Counted from the stretch's first letter, positions 1 through 8,428 are shown. The stretch is DNA of 11,796 bases from Bacteroidales bacterium (GCA_021107975.1 JAIORT010000833.1:1-11796), one strand, 5' to 3'. The notes: generated by a model from the letters alone, not told the origin. Numbers and translations are program-made.

Positions 1-1014
1 AAAGAAATTGCACTTCAAAAGGACTACTTAGACGGCGAAGAAGTTGAGACCATTTACTTTGGTGGCGGAACGCCTTCAATATTATCCGTTGATGAAATTC
101 GTATGGTTTTGGATGAGATATCGAAATTTCATCAAATTGGTACGGGAACTGAAATAACCCTTGAAGCCAATCCCGATGATCTTGACAAGAAAAAAGTATT
201 TGAATTACGCAAAACCCCTGTCAACCGGTTAAGTATTGGCGTACAGTCATTCTTTAAAGAAGACCTCAGATATTTAAACAGGATACACACCGGTGAGCAG
301 GCAAGTCGTTCGATAAGTTATGCAAAGGAAGCCGGTTTCGATAATATAAGTATAGACCTGATTTATGGAATCCCAACCTTAACAAAAGAAAAATGGCTTG
401 CTAATCTAAATAAATTTTTTTCTTTTAATCTTCAGCATCTTTCTGCTTATGCCCTGACAGTCGAACCCAAAACGGCTTTGGAGATATTGATTAATAAAGG
501 TAAAATGAAGCCTGTTAATGAAAACAGTATCGTAGGACATTTTAAACAATTGATAACTTTGATGAATAAACAAGGTTTTTTTCATTACGAAATATCCAAT
601 TTTTGCAGAGAAGGATTTTATTCAAAACATAATAAAAGCTATTGGGTCGGAAAAAAATATTTAGGACTCGGACCATCAGCCCACTCATTCAACGGCAAAT
701 CGAGGCAGTGGAATGTGTCAAATATTTCAAAGTATATTTCTGAGATTGAAATGAAAAAAATACCTGCTGAAAAAGAAAAATTAACTACAATTCAGAAATA
801 TAACGATTATATTTTAACTTCAATGAGAACGATTTGGGGTATTGATTCTAATTACATCAAAAAACATTTTGGTGAAGAATTTCTTTCTTATTTTGAATTT
901 CATATTAAAGAATATATCAAATCGGGAAAAGTGATACGGAAACAAGATAAGTTTTTTCTTTCGGATAACGGAAAGTTCTTTGCCGACGGCATTGCATCCG
1001 GTCTTTTCCGGTAA
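1..1014 (+). CDS. hemW: HemW-like radical SAM heme chaperone (coproporphyrinogen III oxidase-like), 5' end cut by the window
   Basis: The frame is open from base 1 to the stop at 1012-1014, giving 337 residues; HemW proteins are usually about 375-390, so only the first 40 or so residues are missing. The real start lies before the window and the first ATG in view (103) is internal. Seen: IYFGGGTPS near the beginning, EANPDD, NRLSIGVQSF, then DLIYGIP, SAYALTVEP and the family signature SKHNKSYWVGKKYLGLGPSAHSF, followed by a C-terminal winged-helix-like HemN_C region. The radical SAM CxxxCxxC cysteine motif would sit upstream and cannot be checked. Known for the family: HemW binds heme and a 4Fe-4S cluster and is thought to deliver heme to respiratory proteins; many entries are mislabelled as oxygen-independent coproporphyrinogen oxidase HemN. 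The N-W-type layout and lack of a long N-terminal region favour HemW. No terminator hairpin directly follows; the gene is followed by the palindromic element at 1044-1290. Confidence 0.9.
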   Translation, partial: KEIALQKDYLDGEEVETIYFGGGTPSILSVDEIRMVLDEISKFHQIGTGTEITLEANPDDLDKKKVFELRKTPVNRLSIGVQSFFKEDLRYLNRIHTGEQASRSISYAKEAGFDNISIDLIYGIPTLTKEKWLANLNKFFSFNLQHLSAYALTVEPKTALEILINKGKMKPVNENSIVGHFKQLITLMNKQGFFHYEISNFCREGFYSKHNKSYWVGKKYLGLGPSAHSFNGKSRQWNVSNISKYISEIEMKKIPAEKEKLTTIQKYNDYILTSMRTIWGIDSNYIKKHFGEEFLSYFEFHIKEYIKSGKVIRKQDKFFLSDNGKFFADGIASGLFR

Positions 1015-1043
1015 ATGAATTTTGGGGTGTGTCCTTTTTGATA

Positions 1044-1290
1044 TAACGAGAGTTCGGGATTAAAATAATAGGACATCCCTAACGGGACTTGCTTTTTTTC
1101 AATTTTTATCCTATGACTTCCGTCATAGGTTACAATCAGGACATGCCTTCGGCATTTTTTGTCCCGTTAGGGACATTCTGTTTGTAACCCTGAACGACTG
1201 ACGAAGGAAGGAGTTCGGGTGAAATAATGAAAAATAATATAGTCCCGTCAGGGATGACCTCCCTTAATTAAAAATTCCGAACTCACGTTA
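1044..1290. repeat. 247-bp palindromic (MITE-like) intergenic element with terminal inverted repeats and internal hairpins
   Basis: The ends are inverted repeats: TAACGAGAGTTCGG at 1044-1057 pairs with CCGAACTCACGTTA at 1277-1290 (13 of 14). The arms continue inward: 1070-1089 pairs with 1241-1260 at 18 of 20 positions. Inside are CCTATGAC-TTCC-GTCATAGG (1110-1129), ATGCC-TTC-GGCAT followed by T residues (1143-1160) and TGTCCC-GTTA-GGGACA (1160-1175); GGTTACAA (1128-1135) pairs with TTGTAACC (1182-1189) around the last two. GAGTTCGGG is also directly repeated at 1050-1058 and 1211-1219. No long ORF lies inside and no transposase is in the window. The unit occupies most of the 356-bp gap between hemW and the next gene. 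It is most likely a non-autonomous mobile or REP-like repeat; a structured RNA is the alternative. The inverted repeats are seen directly; mobility is inferred. Confidence 0.65.
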
Positions 1291-1310
1291 ATATATATTG
1301 TAAAAAATTA

Positions 1311-1318
1311 TATATTTG
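1311..1318 (+). promoter_or_regulatory. Bacteroidetes-type -7 element (TATATTTG) for the small membrane protein gene
   Basis: TATATTTG matches the TAnnTTTG -7 consensus and lies 52 bases before the ATG at 1371. A TTG lies at 1298-1300, but the 10-base gap is too short for a normal -33 partner, so only the -7 half is supported. It sits just outside the right end of the palindromic element. Confidence 0.4.
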
Positions 1319-1370
1319 CAAATCCAAAATAGAAAAAGACTATTTATAATATTTTTGTTTTGGATCTGTT

Positions 1371-1685
1371 ATGGAAGAAAAACATTTTTTCTTAATTTCT
1401 GCAATTATTCTTTATGTAGTTGTAGTTTATCTTTTTTCACGATTAGGTAAAAACCGGGAGATCGGCCCACGGAGATTATTCTGGCTGAGTTTATTCTTAA
1501 CCCCGGTAATGGGCATTGCATTTTATATAAGTTCAGGGGAATTGAAAATGAATCATTATACTGAACGAAAATTCAAATGCGAAAGGTGTGGATACGTTTT
1601 TAATGAAGATCATCCATACTGTCCGTTTTGTGAGAAGGAAGGTATAAAACAAAACTTAAAACCCGTTGACCAGATAATGACTTAA
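1371..1685 (+). CDS. Small membrane protein with C-terminal zinc ribbon (hypothetical)
   Basis: 104 residues. Two hydrophobic segments are visible, about residues 6-24 and 35-54, separated by a basic loop (GKNREIGPRR), so a two-helix inner-membrane protein is likely. The C-terminal part carries two CxxC knuckles, C70-ERC73 and C84-PFC87, ten residues apart, which is a classic zinc-ribbon arrangement (KCERCGYVF and PYCPFC). I do not recognise a named family; zinc-ribbon tails of this kind are common on small uncharacterised membrane proteins. The start is the first ATG after a -7-like element, with no Shine-Dalgarno sequence, as is usual for Bacteroidota. Its stop overlaps the stop of the convergent downstream gene, TTAA at 1682-1685 serving both. 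Function unknown; a role in membrane housekeeping or protein-protein contact would be a guess. Confidence 0.75.
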   Translation: MEEKHFFLISAIILYVVVVYLFSRLGKNREIGPRRLFWLSLFLTPVMGIAFYISSGELKMNHYTERKFKCERCGYVFNEDHPYCPFCEKEGIKQNLKPVDQIMT

Positions 1686-4255
1686 GTTTTTCTGCAGATT
1701 ACCTTTTCTGATATTATCTTATCGCCGACTACTACATTAATTATATAAATCCCTTTATTTATCCTCTGAGTATTATTTTCAGGTTTCCATATAAACTCAT
1801 TTATACCCGGATTGAATTTTCCGATATATAATGTTTTAACTTTTCTGCCTGTTATATCGAAGATTTCAATCCTGCCATTTTCAGGCTTTTGACAAACGAA
1901 AGCTATTTTTGTAGAAATATAAAAAGGATTTGGATAAATGTTTAATGACCTACGATCAATTTCTGCATTCAACGGATTTATGGAAGTAGAGATAGTATCC
2001 TGGTACAGGTCGTAAGTGTACATAGACCTGCCGTAAGTTGCAGCTATCAATTTCCTTGTTCCGTTATGAATAGTCAAATCACAAACGGGTACATTCGGGA
2101 GATTCGTCCCAAGCATTTCCCAAATTTCGCCTGAATTTCTTGTAACGAAAACACCAACATCCGTTGCGATATACAGAGTTGAATCATTTTCCGGGTCCGG
2201 GATAACATCATTGATCGGTGCTTCGGGCAAGTTACCCGAAATATCTTCCCAGTTTTGCCCTTTATCAGTCGTTTTAAAAATATGAGGTAAAAATTCATCA
2301 TACCTGTAACCGGAAAAAGTAACATAAGCCGTATTTTCTTCAAAAGGATCGGCAGCTACACGTGTAACCCATCGTACCGGCAAGGCAGAGGAAATGTATT
2401 CCCACTTCGCTCCGTTATCGTCGCCTACCCAAACATTACCATCATCAGTACCGGCATAAATAATCTCCGGGTTAACCGGCGAAACAGAAATAGTGGTAAT
2501 TGTACCGTAAGTAAGATTTCCGCCACCAGGACCGTTTGATAAGTCTGTGCTTATTGCGCTCCAGAACCCTGCATGATTAGTAGATTTATATAAGCGGTTG
2601 GCTCCGTAATATAAAATTTCAGGATTTGAAGGATCGAAAACTACCGGTGTATTCCAGTTTTTTCTGTCAGAAGAACTGATGCCGTTCATGGCAGATGAAA
2701 AAGAACTTCCTCCGTTAGTTGAGCGTGCAAAATTACCGTATTGAGATTCAGCGTAAACATAGTTATTGTTTTCCGGGTCAACTAAAACATAAAACCCGTC
2801 GCCCCAGTAAATATTTTCCCAATCATCTGTCCCTCCTGCCATTGTTCTGTTTGTTCCGTTATCCTGGGTGCCTCCATAAAGCCTGTACGGATATTGATTA
2901 TCAACTTCACAAGTATAAAATTGGGTTATAGGCAAATTGTTGATCCATGTCCACGAATTGCCACCGTTTTGAGAAATATAAAACCCACCGTCATTACCAA
3001 GAAAAACAAAATTGTGATTTTGCGGATGAGCATATAATCCATGCTGGTCAACATGCACATCCGATGAAATATTACTCCAGCTATTACCGCCGTTGGAAGT
3101 TTTGTACAGGTCAAAACCTATAACGTAAGCTATATCCGGATCAACCGGGTCAATGCTTATTCTTCCAAACCACCAGCCGTACGACACGTAACAATTGCTA
3201 AGTGAGCCATCATTGGTTTGTGTCCAGGTATTTCCATCGTTTGTGGTTTTATAAACTCCTTCAAAGTAACCTGTTTTATCTGCATAAATTGCATAGAGAA
3301 CATACGGTTCGGATTTAGAAATATCAATTCCAATACGACCTACATTATTTCCCGGTGAAGGCAAGCCATTAGTCAACTCTGTCCATGTCTGTCCTCCGTT
3401 ATAAGTTACATAAATACCGCATGTCCAGCCTCCATAGCTTCTGCGATTCGGTCTTCTTATTCGTTCCCACATTGCTGCGTAAAGTGTGTCAGGATTTGTA
3501 GGGTGAATTACAATATCGATGCCTCCGGTTGAATCGGAAACAAAAAGGACATTTTCCCATGTTTGCCCGCCGTTTGAAGTCTTATAAATTCCCCGTTCGG
3601 GCGTGTTTGCGAAAAGGTTTCCCATTGCTGCAACATATAAAATGTCAGGGTCGTCAGGATGAACAACCATTCTTCCGATATTGCGGCTTTCTTCCAAACC
3701 CAGATAATTCCATGTATTACCCGCATCGGTTGATTTATAAATCCCAATACCGTCGTAAGCAAGAGAACCGCCACCGGCATTAGCTTCACCGGTTCCAACA
3801 TATATAACATCCGGGTCAGAGGGCGATAGAGCAATATCTCCGATTGATAAATTTAATGCATCATCAAAAATGGCAGTCCAGGTATTGCCTGCATCCGTTG
3901 TTTTAAACACACCACCGGATGCTGCTCCGATGTATATAATTTCCATGTTTGTCGGATACATTTCCACATCGGTAATTCTTCCGCCAATGTTTGTTGGTCC
4001 GGCAAATTCCCATACTGAAGAGTCTTTTCTAATTAGCTGCTGTTTCCTAAACTGTTGGCTTTGTTTTAAAGATTTAAGATAAATTTTATGATTGATTTCA
4101 CCTTGAGGAAATGCTCTTTGCATGAAGAACCATTCATTTGGTTGTTTTTCCTGAGATGTGCTTGACGGATATTCGTCGGATTTTTTAATTAGAGTCAGGC
4201 AAATTATACTTATTAATAGCAATACCGGTAAAAAAATAATAAGTTTTTTTTTCAT
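1682..4255 (-). CDS. Secreted Asp-box (BNR / sortilin-like) beta-propeller protein with T9SS C-terminal sorting domain
   Basis: 857 residues. The N-terminus is KKK followed by a hydrophobic stretch (residues 5-22), a Sec signal or anchor; C19 is not in a good lipobox. About twelve Asp-box-type motifs (consensus S/T-x-D/N-x-G-x-T/S-W) follow, near residues 118, 174, 225, 283, 336, 385, 428, 511, 557, 611, 661 and 704; those after 500 are more degenerate. They are regularly linked to DPxxPDxIYVGT-like strands, as expected for one or two large VPS10/sortilin-like or glycosidase-like propellers. Residues 770-857 form a type A T9SS sorting domain: LNIYPNPF, a middle IEIFDITGRKV strand and a KGIYIINV strand before a basic end. 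Family knowledge says such domains send proteins across the outer membrane and often to the cell surface. No catalytic domain is recognisable; Asp-box proteins include sialidases, but a sialidase active site was not seen, so binding or adhesion is equally possible. It starts 86 bases after the kinase gene on the same strand. Confidence 0.88.
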   Translation of the reverse strand: MKKKLIIFLPVLLLISIICLTLIKKSDEYPSSTSQEKQPNEWFFMQRAFPQGEINHKIYLKSLKQSQQFRKQQLIRKDSSVWEFAGPTNIGGRITDVEMYPTNMEIIYIGAASGGVFKTTDAGNTWTAIFDDALNLSIGDIALSPSDPDVIYVGTGEANAGGGSLAYDGIGIYKSTDAGNTWNYLGLEESRNIGRMVVHPDDPDILYVAAMGNLFANTPERGIYKTSNGGQTWENVLFVSDSTGGIDIVIHPTNPDTLYAAMWERIRRPNRRSYGGWTCGIYVTYNGGQTWTELTNGLPSPGNNVGRIGIDISKSEPYVLYAIYADKTGYFEGVYKTTNDGNTWTQTNDGSLSNCYVSYGWWFGRISIDPVDPDIAYVIGFDLYKTSNGGNSWSNISSDVHVDQHGLYAHPQNHNFVFLGNDGGFYISQNGGNSWTWINNLPITQFYTCEVDNQYPYRLYGGTQDNGTNRTMAGGTDDWENIYWGDGFYVLVDPENNNYVYAESQYGNFARSTNGGSSFSSAMNGISSSDRKNWNTPVVFDPSNPEILYYGANRLYKSTNHAGFWSAISTDLSNGPGGGNLTYGTITTISVSPVNPEIIYAGTDDGNVWVGDDNGAKWEYISSALPVRWVTRVAADPFEENTAYVTFSGYRYDEFLPHIFKTTDKGQNWEDISGNLPEAPINDVIPDPENDSTLYIATDVGVFVTRNSGEIWEMLGTNLPNVPVCDLTIHNGTRKLIAATYGRSMYTYDLYQDTISTSINPLNAEIDRRSLNIYPNPFYISTKIAFVCQKPENGRIEIFDITGRKVKTLYIGKFNPGINEFIWKPENNTQRINKGIYIINVVVGDKIISEKVICRKT

Positions 4256-4271
4256 TTTATTATATTTTTCT

Positions 4272-4306
4272 CAAAGGTAATAATTTTTTGAACGGAAAAT
4301 TAGCAA
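4272..4306 (-). promoter_or_regulatory. Candidate promoter of the T9SS propeller gene
   Basis: On the minus strand TACCTTTG (4279-4272) exactly matches TAnnTTTG, ending 16 bases before the ATG at 4255. A TTG at 4306-4304 could be the -33 part, with a rather long 24-base spacer. A second match, TAAATTTG at 4344-4337, overlaps the kinase stop codon. An own promoter therefore looks likely, although read-through from the kinase gene is not excluded, as no terminator hairpin is visible in the 86-base gap. Confidence 0.45.
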
Positions 4307-4341
4307 TGAAATCAGGAAGGGTTGTGTTTTTATTCACAAAT

Positions 4342-7300
4342 TTAACTCATGAATTTATTGATTGCTAAGAATAGTTCGTCAGCATTAATCGGTTTGGTTA
4401 AATGTTCATTTCCGCCTACTGCCAGGCTTTTTTCCCTGTCTTCGGGCATTGCATAAGCTGTTTGAACAATTATCGGCAGGTCTTTTCTGAATTTCTTAAT
4501 CTCAGTAATAGCTTCAAGCCCATTTAAGATAGGCATTTTAATATCCATTAAAACCAAATTTATATCCTGGTTTTCTTTACACATTTTAATGGCTTCCTTA
4601 CCATCTTTTGCCCAAAGTAACTTGGCATTTGTTTTTTGAAAAAGAGCTTCTAAATAAGTATAATTTAAAATTGAATCTTCGGCAATTAAAATTATTTTTC
4701 CGCCCCAGTCAACAGGCAAACGGGAAGGAAGTTTTTCCTTAATCGTTTCCTTTTTGAAATCCTTTCTAATTGGTAAATTCAGATGAAATATCGAACCTTT
4801 TCCTAATTCGGATTCAACGGTTAATGTACCGCCTAATAATTTTGTGAGCTTTTTAGATATTGATAATCCGAGTCCGGTTCCTTTTTTTTCAATTCCCTTT
4901 GGGTCCTCAACCTGTCCAAACCTTTCAAAGACCAAATCCAGTTTGTCTTCCGGAATACCTATTCCTGTATCTTTTACATAGAAATTAATATAATCATGGT
5001 TTGTTAAAATAAATCCAAGTTCAATGTGTCCTTTTTCGGTATATTTTAAAGCATTTGCCAGCAGATTAGATAGAATCTGTCTGATTCTGCTTGGATCTGT
5101 ACTTATTGCGAAGCCATCTTCAATGATAGGTTTATTTAAACGAAACTCAAGTTTTTGTTTGCCCCCCATGTTTTTTATTTTCAGGAAAGTAGCGTATAGC
5201 TCGTCCATCAATTTATTAACATTGCAGTCGGCAAAATCAATTTTAATTTGTCCTGCTTCAATTTTCGTGATATCTATAATATCTTCAATCAGGCTCATCA
5301 GGGTGTTACTTCCCTGGGTGATATAATTAATAAATTCTTCTCTTTCTTTTTTTGTTAATTCCTTGTCTGAGAGTATTTCTGAGAATCCGATAATAGCATT
5401 CATAGGTGTTCTGATCTCATGCGACATATTAGCAAGGAATACTGATTTCAACATGTCTGCATCTTCGGCTTTTTCTACAGCTTCCTTTAATTTATCTTCA
5501 GTCTCTTTAATCTTAGTTATATCATGAAAGATGAATAACAATGCCTCTTTCCCGAAATACCTGATTTTACTTGCATGTATTTCCACCGGAATACATTCGC
5601 CGGTAGATGTTTTGACAAATCCTCTATGGTTAGTTATTTCACCTGTAATCCACTTAGGAAATTCTTGAGCGACCAAATCATGATGTGAAGAAGGAACAAG
5701 ATCTATTACATTTTTTCCTATCAATTCTTCTTTTTTCATTTTATGAAGTTTACAAGCCGCCGGATTTACATCCAATACATTTCCATCATAATTTTCTACA
5801 ATAATGGCATCCGGAGATTCAATAAACAACGAGCGGAACCTTTCTTCACTATTCTTTAACTCTTCTTCTGCAAGTTTTCGGTCGGTAATATCTCTGTTAC
5901 TAACTCTTTGTCCTAAATATTTCCCATCATCTCCATATACTTTTTTACAAACATGGTTGATCCATCTAATTTTATTGTCTTTTGTAATAATCCGGTAATC
6001 AAATTCTATCACATTATCTTCATTATTTTTATCAATTTTAATATGCTTTATTAAATTTTGAGCATCATCAGGATGTGTTATTTTTATAAATAATTCCGTG
6101 TCATTAATAAATTCTTCGGGTTTGTAGCCTGAAATCCGTTCACAGGATGGCGACATGTATATAATTGAACCATCAGGAGCTGTCCAGAATGCCCAATCAT
6201 AGGTAAAGTCGGCAAGAGCTCTGAACTTTTCTTCGCTTTTTTGGAAATCCTCTTCAGCTTTTTTTCTTTTACTGATATCCCTGATAACACCTTCCGAACC
6301 TATTGGATTCCCCTTTTCATCCTTTAATAACCGGGCATTTAGCGATGCATCAATAATACTTCCGTCTTTTCTTATTAATTTTATATCATAATCTGATATC
6401 GAACCTTCTTTTAACAGAATTTTTCCAAGTGATTTTCCAAATGATTTATCAGAATAGAATTCATTAATTAATTTCCCTTGTATTTCTTCGGCAGAATATC
6501 CTCCAACCTTTTTAACAGAAGGACTGATCTCGGTAATGAATCCATCAATATCTGCTTTGTAATAAACATCTTGGTACGACTCAAAAATGCTGCGATATTT
6601 TTCTTCGCTCGAACGTAATGCGTCTTCTGCTTTTTGACGTTGTAGGGCAATAGAGCCTAATTTAACAACAGTTTCAATAGCCTTGGGATTTTCAAGTTTT
6701 TGACCCTTAGGAAGAAATATTAATGCATTGCCATACACTATGTTTTCCCAGGTTAGCCCAATTAAATATATATCACCAACATCAAGGATTTTCTCAAAAC
6801 GATTATAGGTGTTTTTTGGAAAGATATTATATCCCAGTTCAAATAAACCGTCATTATATTTTATTAATTTACCAAAAGACAGATTTTTAATCAACTCATG
6901 GTTTATTTTTAAATTAAATTTATCCGGGCCGTTATTAAATATATCTAAAAGATTTTTACTTAATTTTCCTGAACCTGCGGCATGTTCAATTTTAGTAATA
7001 TTTGAATTATAATCGTAAGATATTAATAAGATAATAGATTCACCGGTTATTTCCTGAATTTTTTCGCCTAAAAATTTAAAAACATTGTACTCAGGTTTTA
7101 ACTCTACAAATTCCATTGCTTTTTCTGAAAGAAATTCAAGGCTTTTCAGATATTTTATTTCTTTCTCCTCATCTATTTTATGATCTGTAATATCAGTGGC
7201 AAACGAGAGAATAGCGGGTATGCCATCCCATTCAATAACAACGGCATTATTTTCTAACCATTTAACATTACCGTTTGTATCAATAATCCTGAAAATAAAT

Positions 7301-8427
7301 TTGTCTTGTTTAGTCTTACCCGTAATGCGTTCGGCTATTATTTTTTCAGTCCTTTCACGATCCTCAGGATGAACAAAGTCAAGAAACGGTGTGTTCAGCA
7401 ATTCATCCATGCTGCAATTAATCAGTTCTAATGACCTTGAATTGCAAAATTTAATATGATTGTCTTGTAATATAAAGATGGCTTCATGAGTATTTTCAAT
7501 AATAATTTTATATGCTTGTTTGCTTTTAAGAAGAGCTTTTTCAATTAGTTTTTTTTCAGTTATGTCGTATAAGTTTATTTGAAATCCAATGAGCTTATTG
7601 TTTTTCCTGATTAAGCTGGTGTGAGTTTCGCTCCATATTATTGAATCGTCTTTAGTTTTCCATTCAAATTCAAAAACTTCAGGGATTTTTTCATCTAATA
7701 CCGAATCCAGAATAAGATTAAACCGGGCTAAAATTTTTGGTTGTATAATTGGTATCCTCGAAATTTTTTTGCCTATAAAATCCTTTTCACTATATCCCGA
7801 CATCTTAAGGAAGGTCAGGTTTACCGAAGTAATGACCCCTTTCGGGTTTGCTGTTAAAATCCCCTCAGGGGCAAGTTCAATTAAATTTTTATATTTTTCT
7901 TCGGAAGCTTTTAATCCTTCTTCATATTTAACTGTATCGGTAATATCATGTATGTATCCAACAACTGCAGTTACTTTTTCATTATTTCCTGTTAAAGGAG
8001 ATAAAGTAACTTCAAGCCAAAATTTATCCTTAGGAAATTGAATATTAGTCCTGAAAAGGATGGGGGTGCCGGTATTAAAAACTTGATTTATATGCTTATT
8101 AAATTCGTGGGCGACTGGTTTTGGGAAAATATCTTCCAGGATTTTACCTTTTAAATCGTCGGGTTTAATGCCGAATGAATTTAATAAGTTGGAATTTCCC
8201 CAAACTTCGATGTGCTTGCCTGCCTGGTTATAAACTACTATGAGGGCTTTGTGTAAAGAGGATAATATATCTTCATAAAATTGTACAGTTCCCAATAAAA
8301 GTTTTTTATCGGGTCTGCTTAAATTTTGTTCAGACTCCAGGGTATTTAGGTTCTCGTCTCCTTTGCGATTTTCAAGTCGCTTATCCTCAAAGTCATTCAT
8401 CGACATATTATGTCTTGGTTCTACCAT
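4342..8427 (-). CDS. Soluble hybrid sensor histidine kinase: six PAS domains, GAF-like domain, HisKA-HATPase and receiver
   Basis: 1361 residues with no membrane helix or signal peptide, so a cytoplasmic sensor is expected. Approximate order: PAS 51-170, PAS 171-293, PAS 303-420, GAF-like 425-598, PAS 604-722, PAS 730-850, PAS 860-972, short coiled coil 973-993, HisKA with phospho-acceptor H1003 in SHEIRTPMNAIIGFSE, HATPase_c with N box (NLLANALKYT, about 1121-1130), DTGIG (1153), FERF (1167) and GTGLGLS (1183), then a receiver 1244-1361. The receiver keeps all key residues: E1250/D1251, phospho-acceptor D1295 in LMDIKMP, T1323 and K1345. Repeated SEEKYR/SEERFR linkers mark PAS boundaries. 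Domain ligands are not predictable. ATP-dependent autophosphorylation at H1003 and transfer to D1295 follow from the family; no output domain is present, so a separate phosphotransfer protein or regulator is needed. The start is uncertain: a -7 element abuts the ATG at 8427, so M8 (8406) or M10 (8400) may be used. Confidence 0.92.
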   Translation of the reverse strand: MVEPRHNMSMNDFEDKRLENRKGDENLNTLESEQNLSRPDKKLLLGTVQFYEDILSSLHKALIVVYNQAGKHIEVWGNSNLLNSFGIKPDDLKGKILEDIFPKPVAHEFNKHINQVFNTGTPILFRTNIQFPKDKFWLEVTLSPLTGNNEKVTAVVGYIHDITDTVKYEEGLKASEEKYKNLIELAPEGILTANPKGVITSVNLTFLKMSGYSEKDFIGKKISRIPIIQPKILARFNLILDSVLDEKIPEVFEFEWKTKDDSIIWSETHTSLIRKNNKLIGFQINLYDITEKKLIEKALLKSKQAYKIIIENTHEAIFILQDNHIKFCNSRSLELINCSMDELLNTPFLDFVHPEDRERTEKIIAERITGKTKQDKFIFRIIDTNGNVKWLENNAVVIEWDGIPAILSFATDITDHKIDEEKEIKYLKSLEFLSEKAMEFVELKPEYNVFKFLGEKIQEITGESIILLISYDYNSNITKIEHAAGSGKLSKNLLDIFNNGPDKFNLKINHELIKNLSFGKLIKYNDGLFELGYNIFPKNTYNRFEKILDVGDIYLIGLTWENIVYGNALIFLPKGQKLENPKAIETVVKLGSIALQRQKAEDALRSSEEKYRSIFESYQDVYYKADIDGFITEISPSVKKVGGYSAEEIQGKLINEFYSDKSFGKSLGKILLKEGSISDYDIKLIRKDGSIIDASLNARLLKDEKGNPIGSEGVIRDISKRKKAEEDFQKSEEKFRALADFTYDWAFWTAPDGSIIYMSPSCERISGYKPEEFINDTELFIKITHPDDAQNLIKHIKIDKNNEDNVIEFDYRIITKDNKIRWINHVCKKVYGDDGKYLGQRVSNRDITDRKLAEEELKNSEERFRSLFIESPDAIIVENYDGNVLDVNPAACKLHKMKKEELIGKNVIDLVPSSHHDLVAQEFPKWITGEITNHRGFVKTSTGECIPVEIHASKIRYFGKEALLFIFHDITKIKETEDKLKEAVEKAEDADMLKSVFLANMSHEIRTPMNAIIGFSEILSDKELTKKEREEFINYITQGSNTLMSLIEDIIDITKIEAGQIKIDFADCNVNKLMDELYATFLKIKNMGGKQKLEFRLNKPIIEDGFAISTDPSRIRQILSNLLANALKYTEKGHIELGFILTNHDYINFYVKDTGIGIPEDKLDLVFERFGQVEDPKGIEKKGTGLGLSISKKLTKLLGGTLTVESELGKGSIFHLNLPIRKDFKKETIKEKLPSRLPVDWGGKIILIAEDSILNYTYLEALFQKTNAKLLWAKDGKEAIKMCKENQDINLVLMDIKMPILNGLEAITEIKKFRKDLPIIVQTAYAMPEDREKSLAVGGNEHLTKPINADELFLAINKFMS

Positions 8428-8428
8428 G

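Noticed and set aside
1143..1160. Terminator of hemW (ATGCC-TTC-GGCAT plus T run)
   Set aside because: It lies about 130 bases past the stop and inside the palindromic element; it may end transcripts by chance, but it is better explained as part of that element.
1044..1290. CRISPR array
   Set aside because: The repeated hairpins are inverted and unevenly spaced with no regular repeat-spacer pattern.
3508..3834. 108-residue minus-strand frame inside the propeller gene, and similar frames at 2074-2343, 2926-3114, 2719-2931, 3529-3783 and 3870-4082
   Set aside because: All lie wholly within the 857-residue propeller gene, whose frame shows clear repeated motifs; their translations lack any recognisable domain and reflect the repeats read in another frame.
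4190..4255. Lipobox reading of the propeller N-terminus (SIIC at residue 19)
   Set aside because: The residues before the cysteine do not fit the L-A/S-G/A-C pattern; a Sec signal or anchor followed by a T9SS signal explains the protein better.
5024..5326. 100-residue plus-strand frame opposite the kinase gene, with others at 5804-5998, 6809-7012 and 7769-8041
   Set aside because: Antisense to kinase-domain and PAS coding sequence with intact motifs; no promoter or family similarity.
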